The notes under the pieces: generated by a model
The model's database searches: none
Told to the model about the DNA's origin: nothing
Seen by the model: only the letters and a program-made list of their open reading frames with translations
In this document: positions 1-9,828 of the stretch, piece by piece
Numbering within the stretch: the first letter of the stretch is position 1
How the letters are laid out: each line of letters begins with the position of its first letter
Source of the DNA: an uncultured Bacteroidales bacterium
Lineage (GTDB): Bacteria; Bacteroidota; Bacteroidia; Bacteroidales; Paludibacteraceae
Direction of reading: 5' to 3'
Assembly: GCA_946534715.1 (NCBI GenBank)
Contig: CAMNCW010000036.1
Location: 19,820-83,819, forward strand
DNA: 64,000 nt
Position numbers and translations under genes: made by a program

Positions 1-2
1 AT

Positions 3-1355
3 GCGGGAGCGATCATCTGTTTCTTGTTCATTTTAGGTCTGATGGTTGTTCCACAAAAAGAGCGCTGGTGGCTGTTGGCTGCGGCTGTGATAGGAATTGT
101 GTTGTCTTGGGGACGTAATTTCCCGGCTGTGAACAATTGGCTCTTTGATCATTTGCCGTTGTATAACAAGTTCCGTACACCGAGTATGTCGCTTGTGATG
201 ACGACTACGGCGATGGCTATGATGGCGATGTTGGCGCTTAAAGAAGTGTTGGAAAGGAATGTTACCTTGAAGCAAGTCAGCATAGCCGGAGGTGTTACAG
301 CCGGAGTATGTCTGCTGTTTGTTGTTTTCCCTGGTTTGGCAGGAAACTTTACAAGCTCGGTGGATGCACAGATGCCGGAATGGTTGACGAATGCTATTAT
401 TGCTGATCGTCAACACATGCTTACCGCGGACGCATGGCGTTCTATCTTCTTCATTCTGCTTGCTTGCGCAGGGATAGTTCTTTATCTGAAGATGGAAAAG
501 ATGAAGAGTCTGGTGCTTGTGGCTATTATGGGAGTGCTCATTTTGGGCGATTTGTGGGCTGTAGATAAACACTTCCTGAATGACAGCCATTTTGTACCGA
601 AAAAACAACAGTTGATCACCCCAACGGCGGCAGACAAACAGATCCTGGCAGATACAGACCCGGACTATCGTGTGCTGAACTTGGCATCGAATACGTTCAA
701 TGAGTCTCGTACCAGTTATTTCCATAAATCGGTCGGTGGATATAGCCCGGCAAAGTTGCGTAGATATCAAGATATTATCGACTATTATCTGTCGGGACGC
801 ATCAATATGAATGTGCTCAATATGCTTAATACGCGCTATGTGATCACACAGCAAGGGGTTCAACGTAATCCGGAAGCCTTTGGCAATGCGTGGTTTGTAA
901 AATCTGTTCAGTGGGTGAACACACCGAATGAAGAGATTGAAGCTATCGGCGATGCAGATTTGCAGGAGGTAGCGTTTATTGACACTTGTTGGCAGGGTAA
1001 AGTGCAAGGCGCATTAGCAATGACTCAGCCTGCGAAGATTGAACTGACAAGGTATGCTAACCCGGGTAATTTGTTCTATGAGAGCGAGAGTGCCGAGGAG
1101 GGTTTGGCGGTATTCTCGGAGGTTTATTATAAGACATGGAAAGCGTTTGTGGACGGCAAAGAAGTGCCTGTTTTACGCGCGAACTACATATTGCGCGCGT
1201 TAGAGGTGCCTGCCGGTAAACATACGATCGAGTTCCGATGCCAGGATGAGTTGTTAGTAAAAATGCAGATTGTTTCCTTGGTAGCATCCATTTTGGTGAT
1301 TTTAGTTATAGTCGGACTAGTTATTCTATCTATTATAAGAGCAAGGAAATGCTGA
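3..1355 (+). CDS. YfhO-family membrane protein, C-terminal part (5' end outside window)
   Basis: Frame stays open upstream to the window edge; multiple TM segments and a C-terminal periplasmic domain (FSEVYYKTWKAFVDGKEVPVLRANYILRALEVPAGKHTIEF) typical of YfhO-like proteins. Confidence 0.75.
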   Translation, partial: AGAIICFLFILGLMVVPQKERWWLLAAAVIGIVLSWGRNFPAVNNWLFDHLPLYNKFRTPSMSLVMTTTAMAMMAMLALKEVLERNVTLKQVSIAGGVTAGVCLLFVVFPGLAGNFTSSVDAQMPEWLTNAIIADRQHMLTADAWRSIFFILLACAGIVLYLKMEKMKSLVLVAIMGVLILGDLWAVDKHFLNDSHFVPKKQQLITPTAADKQILADTDPDYRVLNLASNTFNESRTSYFHKSVGGYSPAKLRRYQDIIDYYLSGRINMNVLNMLNTRYVITQQGVQRNPEAFGNAWFVKSVQWVNTPNEEIEAIGDADLQEVAFIDTCWQGKVQGALAMTQPAKIELTRYANPGNLFYESESAEEGLAVFSEVYYKTWKAFVDGKEVPVLRANYILRALEVPAGKHTIEFRCQDELLVKMQIVSLVASILVILVIVGLVILSIIRARKC

Positions 1356-2557
1356 AAGTTTTATTTGTAAATACGACAATTACTCATTATAACCACCCTT
1401 TGTTTAATAAGATAGGTGAGCGAGACATTGATCTTGTAATGCTTATTCCCCAGCATAATTCCCGTACCGTCGGAGCCGGTGTTAAGAGAAATGAGGACCA
1501 AAATCAGAAATATCTGGTTATTCTTACTCCGTGTGAAAAAGCATGGTATGGAAAGGACTATTTGCCGGATCTACTACGTACCCTTGAAGTAGAAAAACCG
1601 GATATATTGATAATAGGATGGCCCTATATGTTACAATTATTCTTTTATCCAAGAATACTCAAGTACCTAAAAAGCCATGCTATTAAGCTGATTTTGCATG
1701 AGATACCCTTTCAAGTGCCGCCTTTTGGTCAACTCGACTATTTCAAAAGTCATCCTGTGTATAATGAGTCTATGCAGTTAATGAGCAAAGGGTTGAAATT
1801 TTATGCAAATGCCTTATTATTGATGTGGATTCGTAAGTATCTATATGGTAAGGCAGATGCATCGTTAAACTACTGTTCTCGCGGATATGAGTTGTGGCCG
1901 AGTTACGGAGTACCGAAAGAGAAGATATTTGTGAGGTATAATTCCGGAGATACAGAGGCTTTCTTTGACAGGAAAGAGGGCGTGATGAAAGCTCCCGAAT
2001 TGTTACCGGCATGCTCGAAACGTATCTTACATATCGGGCGTTTGGTAGCGTGGAAACGGGTTGATTTGTTGATAAAGGCATACGAAAAAGTATATTCTCG
2101 TTTCCCGGATTCTGAATTGACAATCGTGGGCGATGGCCCTGAATTGGAAAATCTTAAGAAACAGGTGTCACTATCTTTTGCGAAAGATCACATTCGGTTT
2201 GTAGGAGGCGTATATGACCCATTTGAGTTAGGGCGTTATATGAAAGAATCGTCGGTGTATGTATTAGCAGGTATGGGAGGACTGTCGATAAATGATGCGA
2301 TGTGCTATGAAATGCCGGTGATATGTTCTGTATGTGACGGAACAGAGAAGGATCTGGTAGAAAATGGGAAAAACGGCTATTTCTTTAAAGAGGGTGATGC
2401 TGAGGATTTGACAGAAAAAATAGAAATTATCCTTACAGATGAGCACACACGGAAACAAATGGGCAAAGAATCATTACGGATAATAGAACAGAGAATTAAT
2501 ATCAATACAGTTGCAGATAATTACCTAAAGGTATTCCATGATGTGATGGATAAATGA
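1349..2557 (+). CDS. Glycosyltransferase family 4
   Basis: GT-B C-terminal motif (ILHIGRLVAWKRVDLLIKAYEKV...LTIVGDGPELENLKK); 7-bp overlap with upstream gene. Confidence 0.85.
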   Translation: MLKVLFVNTTITHYNHPLFNKIGERDIDLVMLIPQHNSRTVGAGVKRNEDQNQKYLVILTPCEKAWYGKDYLPDLLRTLEVEKPDILIIGWPYMLQLFFYPRILKYLKSHAIKLILHEIPFQVPPFGQLDYFKSHPVYNESMQLMSKGLKFYANALLLMWIRKYLYGKADASLNYCSRGYELWPSYGVPKEKIFVRYNSGDTEAFFDRKEGVMKAPELLPACSKRILHIGRLVAWKRVDLLIKAYEKVYSRFPDSELTIVGDGPELENLKKQVSLSFAKDHIRFVGGVYDPFELGRYMKESSVYVLAGMGGLSINDAMCYEMPVICSVCDGTEKDLVENGKNGYFFKEGDAEDLTEKIEIILTDEHTRKQMGKESLRIIEQRININTVADNYLKVFHDVMDK

Positions 2558-3717
2558 AAATAGTTCTTGTAAATACAAAGGCTCCCGGAGGTGCTTATGT
2601 GGCATGTCAGCGGCTGTGTGACGCTTTGAAGAAGCAGGGGATAGACGTGTCCTTTGTGGTTATCAAAGCTACCAAATGGAATTTTCTATGGGAACGTTTC
2701 TGTATTTGGGTTAATAATCGGTTTTCTCGCAAGAACCTTTTTGCTGTTTCTATCGCGAACACAGGAACGGATATTTCCCAACTGCCTGCTATTCAGCAAG
2801 CGGACATAATTCACTTGCATTGGATCAATCAAGGAGGCTTGTCGCTGCGTAACATAGAACAGTTGCAAGCCTTAGGAAAACCCATCGTTTGGACAATGCA
2901 TGATATGTGGCCTTTTACCGGCATTTGTCACCATGCACATAACTGTGAAAAGTATAAATCGCAATGTTCTGCTTGTCCTCAAATAGCCGGACGGCTTGCC
3001 TCGGAGGTCTTTAATAAGAAATTGAATCAGTGGAAAAATATTCATTTTGTGGGATGTAGTCAATGGATATCAAAGTTAGCAGAAAGCAGTCATTTGACTC
3101 AAAAAAGTAAAGTCAAATCTATCCCTAATCCAATAGATACCACCTGTTATCGCCCCATAGATAAACAAGATGCACGTAGAAAACTGGGGCTTGATGAAGA
3201 TAAAAAATACATTCTTTTCGGCGCAATGAATACAACCACGCCAATGAAGGGATTCAGTTATTTATGTGCGGCGGATAAACTGATACAAAAGGATGAAGTA
3301 CAGTATTTAGTATTTGGTAAGAATAGTGCAGATTTAGCGGCATTACTTACTCATCCAGTAATAAATATGGGGTACGTATCAAGTGATCAACGTAAAGCTT
3401 TGATATATAGTGCCGCAGATGTGTTTGTCACCCCGTCCTTAGCAGAAAATCTTCCTAATATGATTATGGAGGCAATGGCTTGTGGAACACCTTGTGTGGG
3501 TTTTCATATCGGTGGAATACCCGAGATGATCAATCATATGCAAAATGGCTATGTCGCAGAATATAAGAATGCAGCTGATTTTGCTAAAGGTATAGAGGAA
3601 GTGTTTAAGAATGATCTATTTCAGGAAAAAGCATTGGATAAAGTAATTAATCATTATTCCGAGTCTGTTATTGCTCAGCAATATATTCAGCTTTATCAAT
3701 CTTTGTTAGGCAAATGA
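2554..3717 (+). CDS. Glycosyltransferase family 4
   Basis: HLHWINQGGLS, WTMHDMWPFTGICHHAHNCEKY, PSLAENLPNMIMEAMACGTPCVGF; ATGA overlap with upstream gene. Confidence 0.88.
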   Translation: MKIVLVNTKAPGGAYVACQRLCDALKKQGIDVSFVVIKATKWNFLWERFCIWVNNRFSRKNLFAVSIANTGTDISQLPAIQQADIIHLHWINQGGLSLRNIEQLQALGKPIVWTMHDMWPFTGICHHAHNCEKYKSQCSACPQIAGRLASEVFNKKLNQWKNIHFVGCSQWISKLAESSHLTQKSKVKSIPNPIDTTCYRPIDKQDARRKLGLDEDKKYILFGAMNTTTPMKGFSYLCAADKLIQKDEVQYLVFGKNSADLAALLTHPVINMGYVSSDQRKALIYSAADVFVTPSLAENLPNMIMEAMACGTPCVGFHIGGIPEMINHMQNGYVAEYKNAADFAKGIEEVFKNDLFQEKALDKVINHYSESVIAQQYIQLYQSLLGK

Positions 3718-4448
3718 TTTCTATTATCACCATTACATATAACGCGGCTAAATGGCTTGAGCGGACGATGCGGAGTGTACTTGCGCAGAGTTGCAAGGAT
3801 TATGAGTATATCATCGTTGATGGCGGTTCGAAAGATGGCACTATCGATATAGTCAAGCGTTTAGAACCGCTGTTTGAGGGGCGATTGTCATGGAAGTCAG
3901 AGCCAGACAAAGGACTTTATGACGCGATGAATAAAGGTATTGCGCGTGCGAAAGGCGATTTCCTCTGGTTCGTCAATGCCGGCGATGAGATCTATGCGCC
4001 GGATACATTGGGGCATGTAGTAGCTGCGGCTATGGATGATACGGATATCGTTTATGGCAAGGCCTGTATCGTCAATGCGGAAGGCGTTAAGGTGAGCGAG
4101 CATCATAAGGTGACACCGCCGGACTTACAACGCAAGCATTTTTTGAACGGCTTGGTGGTAAGCCATCAGGCGATTTTGGTCCGCCGTTCTATTGCTGCGA
4201 ATTATGATACGCACTATCGCATTTGCGCAGACTATGATTGGTGTGTGCGTGCAGTAACGGCTTCGCGGAAGAATGTGTATCTGGATGAATATGTGTGCAA
4301 GTTCCTGACGGAAGGTGTGAGCGCAAAACAAAGAAAACGCGCCTGGAAGGAACGTTTTCATATCATGCGAGCACATTACGGTCTATTACAAACCCTCTGG
4401 GCGCATTTCCTTATCGCCCTCAAATACCCGTTCTCGATTAAATATTAG
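3714..4448 (+). CDS. Glycosyltransferase family 2 (GT-A)
   Basis: MISIITITYNAAKWLERTMRSVLAQ...YIIVDGGSKDGTIDIV; ATGA overlap. Confidence 0.9.
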   Translation: MISIITITYNAAKWLERTMRSVLAQSCKDYEYIIVDGGSKDGTIDIVKRLEPLFEGRLSWKSEPDKGLYDAMNKGIARAKGDFLWFVNAGDEIYAPDTLGHVVAAAMDDTDIVYGKACIVNAEGVKVSEHHKVTPPDLQRKHFLNGLVVSHQAILVRRSIAANYDTHYRICADYDWCVRAVTASRKNVYLDEYVCKFLTEGVSAKQRKRAWKERFHIMRAHYGLLQTLWAHFLIALKYPFSIKY

Positions 4449-4450
4449 TG

Positions 4451-6205
4451 TTATTGAATAGGAGGAATGAGTAATTGGAAACAATTGTCTTCCCACACAA
4501 CGGTATAATTGTTGTCTTGAACGAATCGGGATAGATATTCATTTTTCTCTTTGATAGAGGGATGCCAATCCCAACAATCCAAGATACTATTCCAATTCTT
4601 ATTTACGGATGTCCACTCCTCTCCATTGGATTTAGAAACTACAATAATAGGAAGTGGTTTCTCTTTTTGTGCATTATCGAAGGCAATTTGATATGTATTA
4701 AGATCCATAATGCCTATCCATGGTTGAGTTAAATAAGGCTTAGCCGTTGCTAAGTAATTGATGGCAGGTATAGAAGGATATGCAAGAAGATAAGTGTTAT
4801 TTGTTAAGTGAGGCTGCAAATGAACAAAAAGCGAATCTATTTGTGCGGCTTTTTCTCGCGTAGTATAAGTCGTTGGTATTATTGTTTGTGTTGGACGATA
4901 AGTTTTGAGCAAACGGCTTCCAGTGTCTCTACAAGCTCCCATATATGTAGCACTCAAAACAATAATAATGGTGTATATAAGAAAGACGGTACTATATTTC
5001 CTATATGAAGAAAAGTATTGCTTGTCAGAAATATTGGTGTCGTGCCCAAATATTACGCCAATAGAAAGCGGTAATGCTAGATACATGGCATTGCTACCAA
5101 CATTAAGGATACCACCATCACTGCCTAAGGGGAGTAGAATCATAATTAGCAAAGCCAATAATGAAAGATACGTTTTTTGCTCATTCTCGTAATAAGATAA
5201 AACGTTATATCCCAAGGCTAAAGTACAGAATGCAAATATAGAAATAGTGTTTTTCCATGGACCTCCGAATGTCCAAACAAAGAGGGAAACAAGTATTATT
5301 TGCAAGGTAATAGACAACCATTTAATAGTTTCCTGTTTGTGTAAATAAACACTTATAAGAGGAAAAGCTAAGAAAACTGCTGCATGTAAACTGATATCAC
5401 GTATCTGCAATAAGTACTTATTTAGCATGCCGGCTGAATTGTGCGTGGAATCGGATTGTGTAAGATAGGAAGTGGCAATATTGAGCATATCATAAAATGG
5501 CTCTTGATGATGGAGTAAATATATCAATCCGACATTTACGCATATTCCAATTATAACTCCTAATACTGCATATCCTAAAAAGGTAAAAGTTTGTTTAGCT
5601 GAGCGAGTGTATAAAAAGAAAGGAATTAATGCTGCAATCATTCCGCATAAACATACATTAGGCAAGCGGAAAAAGAAACTAATCCCGACTAAAATTCCAG
5701 CAATTAGCATCTTGTATGTTTTTCGTTGTATGCATGCTTGATATATCAATAGGGCAATAATCAATACCAACAAAGCAGAAGTGTAGTCATAATGTAGAAC
5801 ACGTATAAACCGCAAATTAACAATACAAATGCCTACCCCTAAAAATATATACCATCGATTAATGACGTCTTTTAATAATCCATATACTATATAGGCAATA
5901 GCGGTTAAACATAGTGCTGAGGCGATGCGGAAAGCAATGATGCCTAAAGAGGGTAGAAGCAGATGAAATAGCCCGCCAACGAGTAGGGTGTTGTAAATTG
6001 TAAATATCCCGCTGATGGTAGAGGCATCATTGTATATTTGCGAGAAGCCGGTACTAGCCCAACCTTCGTCTGTCATATCGAAACCTTGGAGCCCAATAAG
6101 AATACAATATAGCAATACAGAAAATACATATATTACTATAAATGTCCATTCGGGGAGGTTATTGAGTTTATTGTAGAGTTGCTTCATGATATCACTAATT
6201 TTCAT
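4451..6205 (-). CDS. Polytopic membrane protein, GT-C-like
   Basis: Many TM helices; early acidic motif (GFDMTDEGWASTGFSQIYN); overlaps the GtrA gene. Confidence 0.6.
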   Translation of the reverse strand: MKISDIMKQLYNKLNNLPEWTFIVIYVFSVLLYCILIGLQGFDMTDEGWASTGFSQIYNDASTISGIFTIYNTLLVGGLFHLLLPSLGIIAFRIASALCLTAIAYIVYGLLKDVINRWYIFLGVGICIVNLRFIRVLHYDYTSALLVLIIALLIYQACIQRKTYKMLIAGILVGISFFFRLPNVCLCGMIAALIPFFLYTRSAKQTFTFLGYAVLGVIIGICVNVGLIYLLHHQEPFYDMLNIATSYLTQSDSTHNSAGMLNKYLLQIRDISLHAAVFLAFPLISVYLHKQETIKWLSITLQIILVSLFVWTFGGPWKNTISIFAFCTLALGYNVLSYYENEQKTYLSLLALLIMILLPLGSDGGILNVGSNAMYLALPLSIGVIFGHDTNISDKQYFSSYRKYSTVFLIYTIIIVLSATYMGACRDTGSRLLKTYRPTQTIIPTTYTTREKAAQIDSLFVHLQPHLTNNTYLLAYPSIPAINYLATAKPYLTQPWIGIMDLNTYQIAFDNAQKEKPLPIIVVSKSNGEEWTSVNKNWNSILDCWDWHPSIKEKNEYLSRFVQDNNYTVVWEDNCFQLLIPPIQ

Positions 6206-6581
6206 TTCTTTGAAACCATATAGAACGAAACACGTATCGAACCATAATAAAATTAATTGGTACTGCTATACAATATACCGGTATCGGTGCAAGCGTTTCG
6301 GATAAACCGAGCCACAAGAACAAGTTGAGTAATACCATGTGTAGCACATAGTTGATGCCATGACTCACAGCAAATCCCACTCCTCGTTTAACAGAAGTCT
6401 CGCTCTTAAAAGTAAAATGTGCAGACATGTAGAAGTTGCAACACCATGCAATCACATAGCCTATGGTGTAAGCTATATTGACGTTCATTACGAGATTCAG
6501 TAGGTAATACAGCCCATAATGAATACCCGTAGATATAACGCCTACGATAACAAAGCGAATAAACTCCTTAAACTTATCCAT
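6195..6581 (-). CDS. GtrA family protein (putative polyprenyl-linked sugar flippase)
   Basis: FIRFVIVGVISTGIHYGLYYLLN, four-TM GtrA/DPMS topology. Confidence 0.88.
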   Translation of the reverse strand: MDKFKEFIRFVIVGVISTGIHYGLYYLLNLVMNVNIAYTIGYVIAWCCNFYMSAHFTFKSETSVKRGVGFAVSHGINYVLHMVLLNLFLWLGLSETLAPIPVYCIAVPINFIMVRYVFRSIWFQRNEN

Positions 6582-7530
6582 TTTGCTTAATTTGCATTAA
6601 CACCTTCGTCTGATTCAGAAACTCCTCTCGCCATTCATTGACATGCGTCTTGTAATTAGCCACAAAATACCGCATCTCTTCCTCGAAATGATTGCATGCC
6701 GGCATCGTTTGCTGCGTCGTTCCCTCTTGCGTCTCAATCGTCAACGTTGATTGAAAATCCGGTGGTAACGCATAGGCGCGTTCCAACGATAGCAGTCCCT
6801 TACTACCCCAGATCACCTGCTGACTCTTGTACTTATTATTAAATCCCGACACGAGATTTGCTACTCTTCCATTTCCGAAATCCAATAATATCGTAGCGTG
6901 CGTCTCTACCTCACGTCCATCCTCTTTACTCAAAACGGCATACACGTTCTCCGGTTCGCAACCGTAGAAATGTCGTGCAGAATGCACAAGGTACGCACAA
7001 GAGTCGAGAACACAACCTCCTCCTAGTGCTTTCTTATACCGGAAGTCCGTATCGGCTATCGGAGGAAAACCAAACCAACCCTGGAACAGTTGCGGTTCAC
7101 CTATTGCTCCATCGGCAATCAGTTGGTTCTTGATCTTATGCTGTGCATGGAACTGGTACATAAATCCCTCAAAGATAGGGATATTATATTCTTTACCTAA
7201 TTCCGCAATGCGTTCGGCATCTGCCATCGAACCGGCAAGCGGTTTCTCGCAGAGGATATTCTTCCGATACGGAGCCACTTGCTCCACTATCTGCACGTGG
7301 ATGGCATTAGGAGTGGAGATATACACGGACTCAAAATCATAGGTCTCCAACACATGATGCAGATCCGTCTCAAACGGCAAACCGAATCGTGTTTCGACTA
7401 TTTCCTGTTTCCGCTCATCTGTATCCACCACGCATACCACTTCCGTCGCACCGCTATTTATCAGTGCCGGTATACTACACCTCTGCGCAATATTCCCGCA
7501 TCCGATTACGATAAATTTCATCTTTTCCAT
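6574..7530 (-). CDS. Gfo/Idh/MocA family oxidoreductase (candidate NDP-hexose 3-ketoreductase)
   Basis: FIVIGCGNIAQRCSIPAL Rossmann motif; ISTPNAIHVQIVEQVAPYRKNILCEKPLAGSMADAERI. Confidence 0.88.
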   Translation of the reverse strand: MEKMKFIVIGCGNIAQRCSIPALINSGATEVVCVVDTDERKQEIVETRFGLPFETDLHHVLETYDFESVYISTPNAIHVQIVEQVAPYRKNILCEKPLAGSMADAERIAELGKEYNIPIFEGFMYQFHAQHKIKNQLIADGAIGEPQLFQGWFGFPPIADTDFRYKKALGGGCVLDSCAYLVHSARHFYGCEPENVYAVLSKEDGREVETHATILLDFGNGRVANLVSGFNNKYKSQQVIWGSKGLLSLERAYALPPDFQSTLTIETQEGTTQQTMPACNHFEEEMRYFVANYKTHVNEWREEFLNQTKVLMQIKQNG

Positions 7531-7531
7531 A

Positions 7532-8968
7532 TCATTGTAAACTAATAGCCGACAATAGACTGCGGGCTGCGATATTCAAATAATTATTATACGTCACGAA
7601 TGACAACATCTGGTTCAGTGTCATCCAGCAGTAGTTCTCATCGACTTCCAACGGAAACTCATCTCCCACTTCCACAATCATATTTAAATTCTGCTCCTTA
7701 TAGAATCGTCCTCCTTCCTCACTCTGATAGCAAGTATACCAAATCTTCTCTTTCGGAGCATTAAGTACCTCATCTATATAGGGAATGGTATATTCATTTT
7801 CTCCTTTACGATAGTTGCCGGTAAGGCACTGCACTGTGGGAGCCAACTCTACCACGTCAAAATTTCCTGCTTCCAGTTTGGCTTGTACAAGGAAATGATA
7901 GATGCCGTTTATCTTCTTTACGATAAATGCCATGATGCCTTCTTGTGCCGAACGCACCATAGGCTGACACCATGTATGCACTTCCCGATTTCCTATTTCG
8001 CACCGAACACCAATCACATCAAAGTACTTATTTTTCTCATGATGAATCGTATTTCCATCATAAATCCAGTTACGCGTTTGGGATAGTCCAATCGACTGCA
8101 CCTCCATCTCGTATTTGAACTTCAGCGCAGTAATCCAATGAATGATCGTCTCTAACTCGTGATAATGATTTTGCTCGCTTAATACCGAATAGATATAGGA
8201 ATTCTTATGTGTCAGATTCGCCTGAGGATTGAGCGCATTCAGCAAATGCAGCGTCTGCTCCGAATAACTGCCATAACGGATGCATGAGATAACGGTGCGC
8301 GTATCCATATTCACTACATTCGGATACCAAAGCAGTTCCTTTATCTGTTTCAAAGAAACCCACACAAAATTCGGCAACATCGGTACGTCCTCATGCTCAT
8401 CAACCTCTACAATAATATTACGATTGCGTTTATGCAAGAACCGTGCTCCTTGCTCTGATTGTAACTGATCAACTAATACCTGAACCGGTTTTTCCCCATT
8501 GAAGTACTCTAAATAATTAGGTCTCGTGCCTCCGTGCACGCGCGTGTAGTTACTGCGTGTAGCTTGCAGCGTCGGAGAAAGTTGTACTACATTCAGGTTT
8601 CCCGGTTCAATCTTCGCTTGTGCCAAGAAATGCAGCACGCCATTGAACTTCTTCGTGATAAATCCCAAAAATCCAATCTCCGGCTGATTGATAATAGGTT
8701 GATCCCACTCCGGAGTATTACGATAGTTGGTGTGTATGCGAATACCCTCAATCGAAAAGAATTTACCGGAGGCGTGGCATAGCATATCGTTTGCCATGTG
8801 CCACCCTTCCAAATCCTTCAACGGAATAGGTTGCACGTTATTCACAACCGTTTCGTTCTGCTCTTGCAACCAGTTCAGTACTTTTTCCGTACTGATAAAC
8901 CGTCCGTCACTCAAAGCGGATACCAGAAAATCCAATTGGATGTCTTCTATTTTTCGTTGATCTCTCAT
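7532..8968 (-). CDS. NDP-hexose 2,3-dehydratase family protein
   Basis: Internally duplicated ~230-aa domain with repeated motifs (IGFLGFITKKFNGVLHFLAQAKIEPGNLNVVQLSPTLQATRSNY / MAFIVKKINGIYHFLVQAKLEAGNFDVVELAPTVQCLTGNY). Confidence 0.85.
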   Translation of the reverse strand: MRDQRKIEDIQLDFLVSALSDGRFISTEKVLNWLQEQNETVVNNVQPIPLKDLEGWHMANDMLCHASGKFFSIEGIRIHTNYRNTPEWDQPIINQPEIGFLGFITKKFNGVLHFLAQAKIEPGNLNVVQLSPTLQATRSNYTRVHGGTRPNYLEYFNGEKPVQVLVDQLQSEQGARFLHKRNRNIIVEVDEHEDVPMLPNFVWVSLKQIKELLWYPNVVNMDTRTVISCIRYGSYSEQTLHLLNALNPQANLTHKNSYIYSVLSEQNHYHELETIIHWITALKFKYEMEVQSIGLSQTRNWIYDGNTIHHEKNKYFDVIGVRCEIGNREVHTWCQPMVRSAQEGIMAFIVKKINGIYHFLVQAKLEAGNFDVVELAPTVQCLTGNYRKGENEYTIPYIDEVLNAPKEKIWYTCYQSEEGGRFYKEQNLNMIVEVGDEFPLEVDENYCWMTLNQMLSFVTYNNYLNIAARSLLSAISLQ

Positions 8969-9828
8969 AGGTCTTTTACAAAATCTCTGAGTCGTTTGTA
9001 CTCTATCGGTTGGATAGCTGCCCGTATCTTCGTGTCATCAAAATACGTATCTCCACTCTCAATCAGCAGATCTTTCTCCGGCCAATCTACAGTCAATACC
9101 TGCACGCCATACTTATCAGATATAATCTGCGCAGCATCATGCAGGGACAAAGTCTCGCCTCCGATATTATATATCTGCTCCTTGTCTCGCTGATTAAATG
9201 CCGCATTCACAATCTGATAACATACATCTTCAATATGCGTAAAGGTGCGCTTTATCGTTCCTCCGCCATACAGCGATATGTTCTCTCCGGCTTTAGCTCT
9301 GCGAAGGAATGCTCCTACTGTACCAAACGAATAATCTCCCGACAACATATTTCCATACGGCACACAGATGCGACAGATCGTATAAGGTATTTCGTACCGA
9401 TTTGCATAGGCGTGCAGTAAGTGTTCGCAGGCTATCTTATTGGCTGCATAGATGGTCTTTGCGTCTTTCTCATCGTCCTCTTTCAGCGGTTTATCTACTC
9501 CCTTGTATACAAGTCTTGACGAAGGGAAGACAATATGTGGACGATACGGTGATTGACTAATCAAATCTAACAGATTCATCAACCCCACTTCATTCACCAT
9601 CGTGTATTGTTCATACTTTTCAAACGATGCATGTGTCCCTGTCAATCCTGCAAATACGAACAGGAAGTCCACGTCCAAGTCAATACTTTGCAAAGACTCT
9701 TTCTTCGTCAGATCTATCTGTTCTACATCGTAGCATGCCGGTTCGATATGATACACTGTTTGTATGTAATGCACCAAGTGCTTACCTATATAACCGTTAT
9801 TTCCTATGATTGCACAACGTTTACTCAT
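8965..9828 (-). CDS. NAD-dependent epimerase/dehydratase (SDR, candidate 4-ketoreductase)
   Basis: CAIIGNNGYIGKHLV NAD-binding motif, SSRLVYKG and YAANKIACEHLL; likely start at internal ATG 9828 (ORF opens at 9837). Confidence 0.85.
   Translation of the reverse strand: MSKRCAIIGNNGYIGKHLVHYIQTVYHIEPACYDVEQIDLTKKESLQSIDLDVDFLFVFAGLTGTHASFEKYEQYTMVNEVGLMNLLDLISQSPYRPHIVFPSSRLVYKGVDKPLKEDDEKDAKTIYAANKIACEHLLHAYANRYEIPYTICRICVPYGNMLSGDYSFGTVGAFLRRAKAGENISLYGGGTIKRTFTHIEDVCYQIVNAAFNQRDKEQIYNIGGETLSLHDAAQIISDKYGVQVLTVDWPEKDLLIESGDTYFDDTKIRAAIQPIEYKRLRDFVKDL

Noticed and set aside
33-1007. 324-aa minus-strand ORF
   Set aside because: Antisense to the YfhO-like gene; His/Arg-rich shadow frame without recognisable domain.
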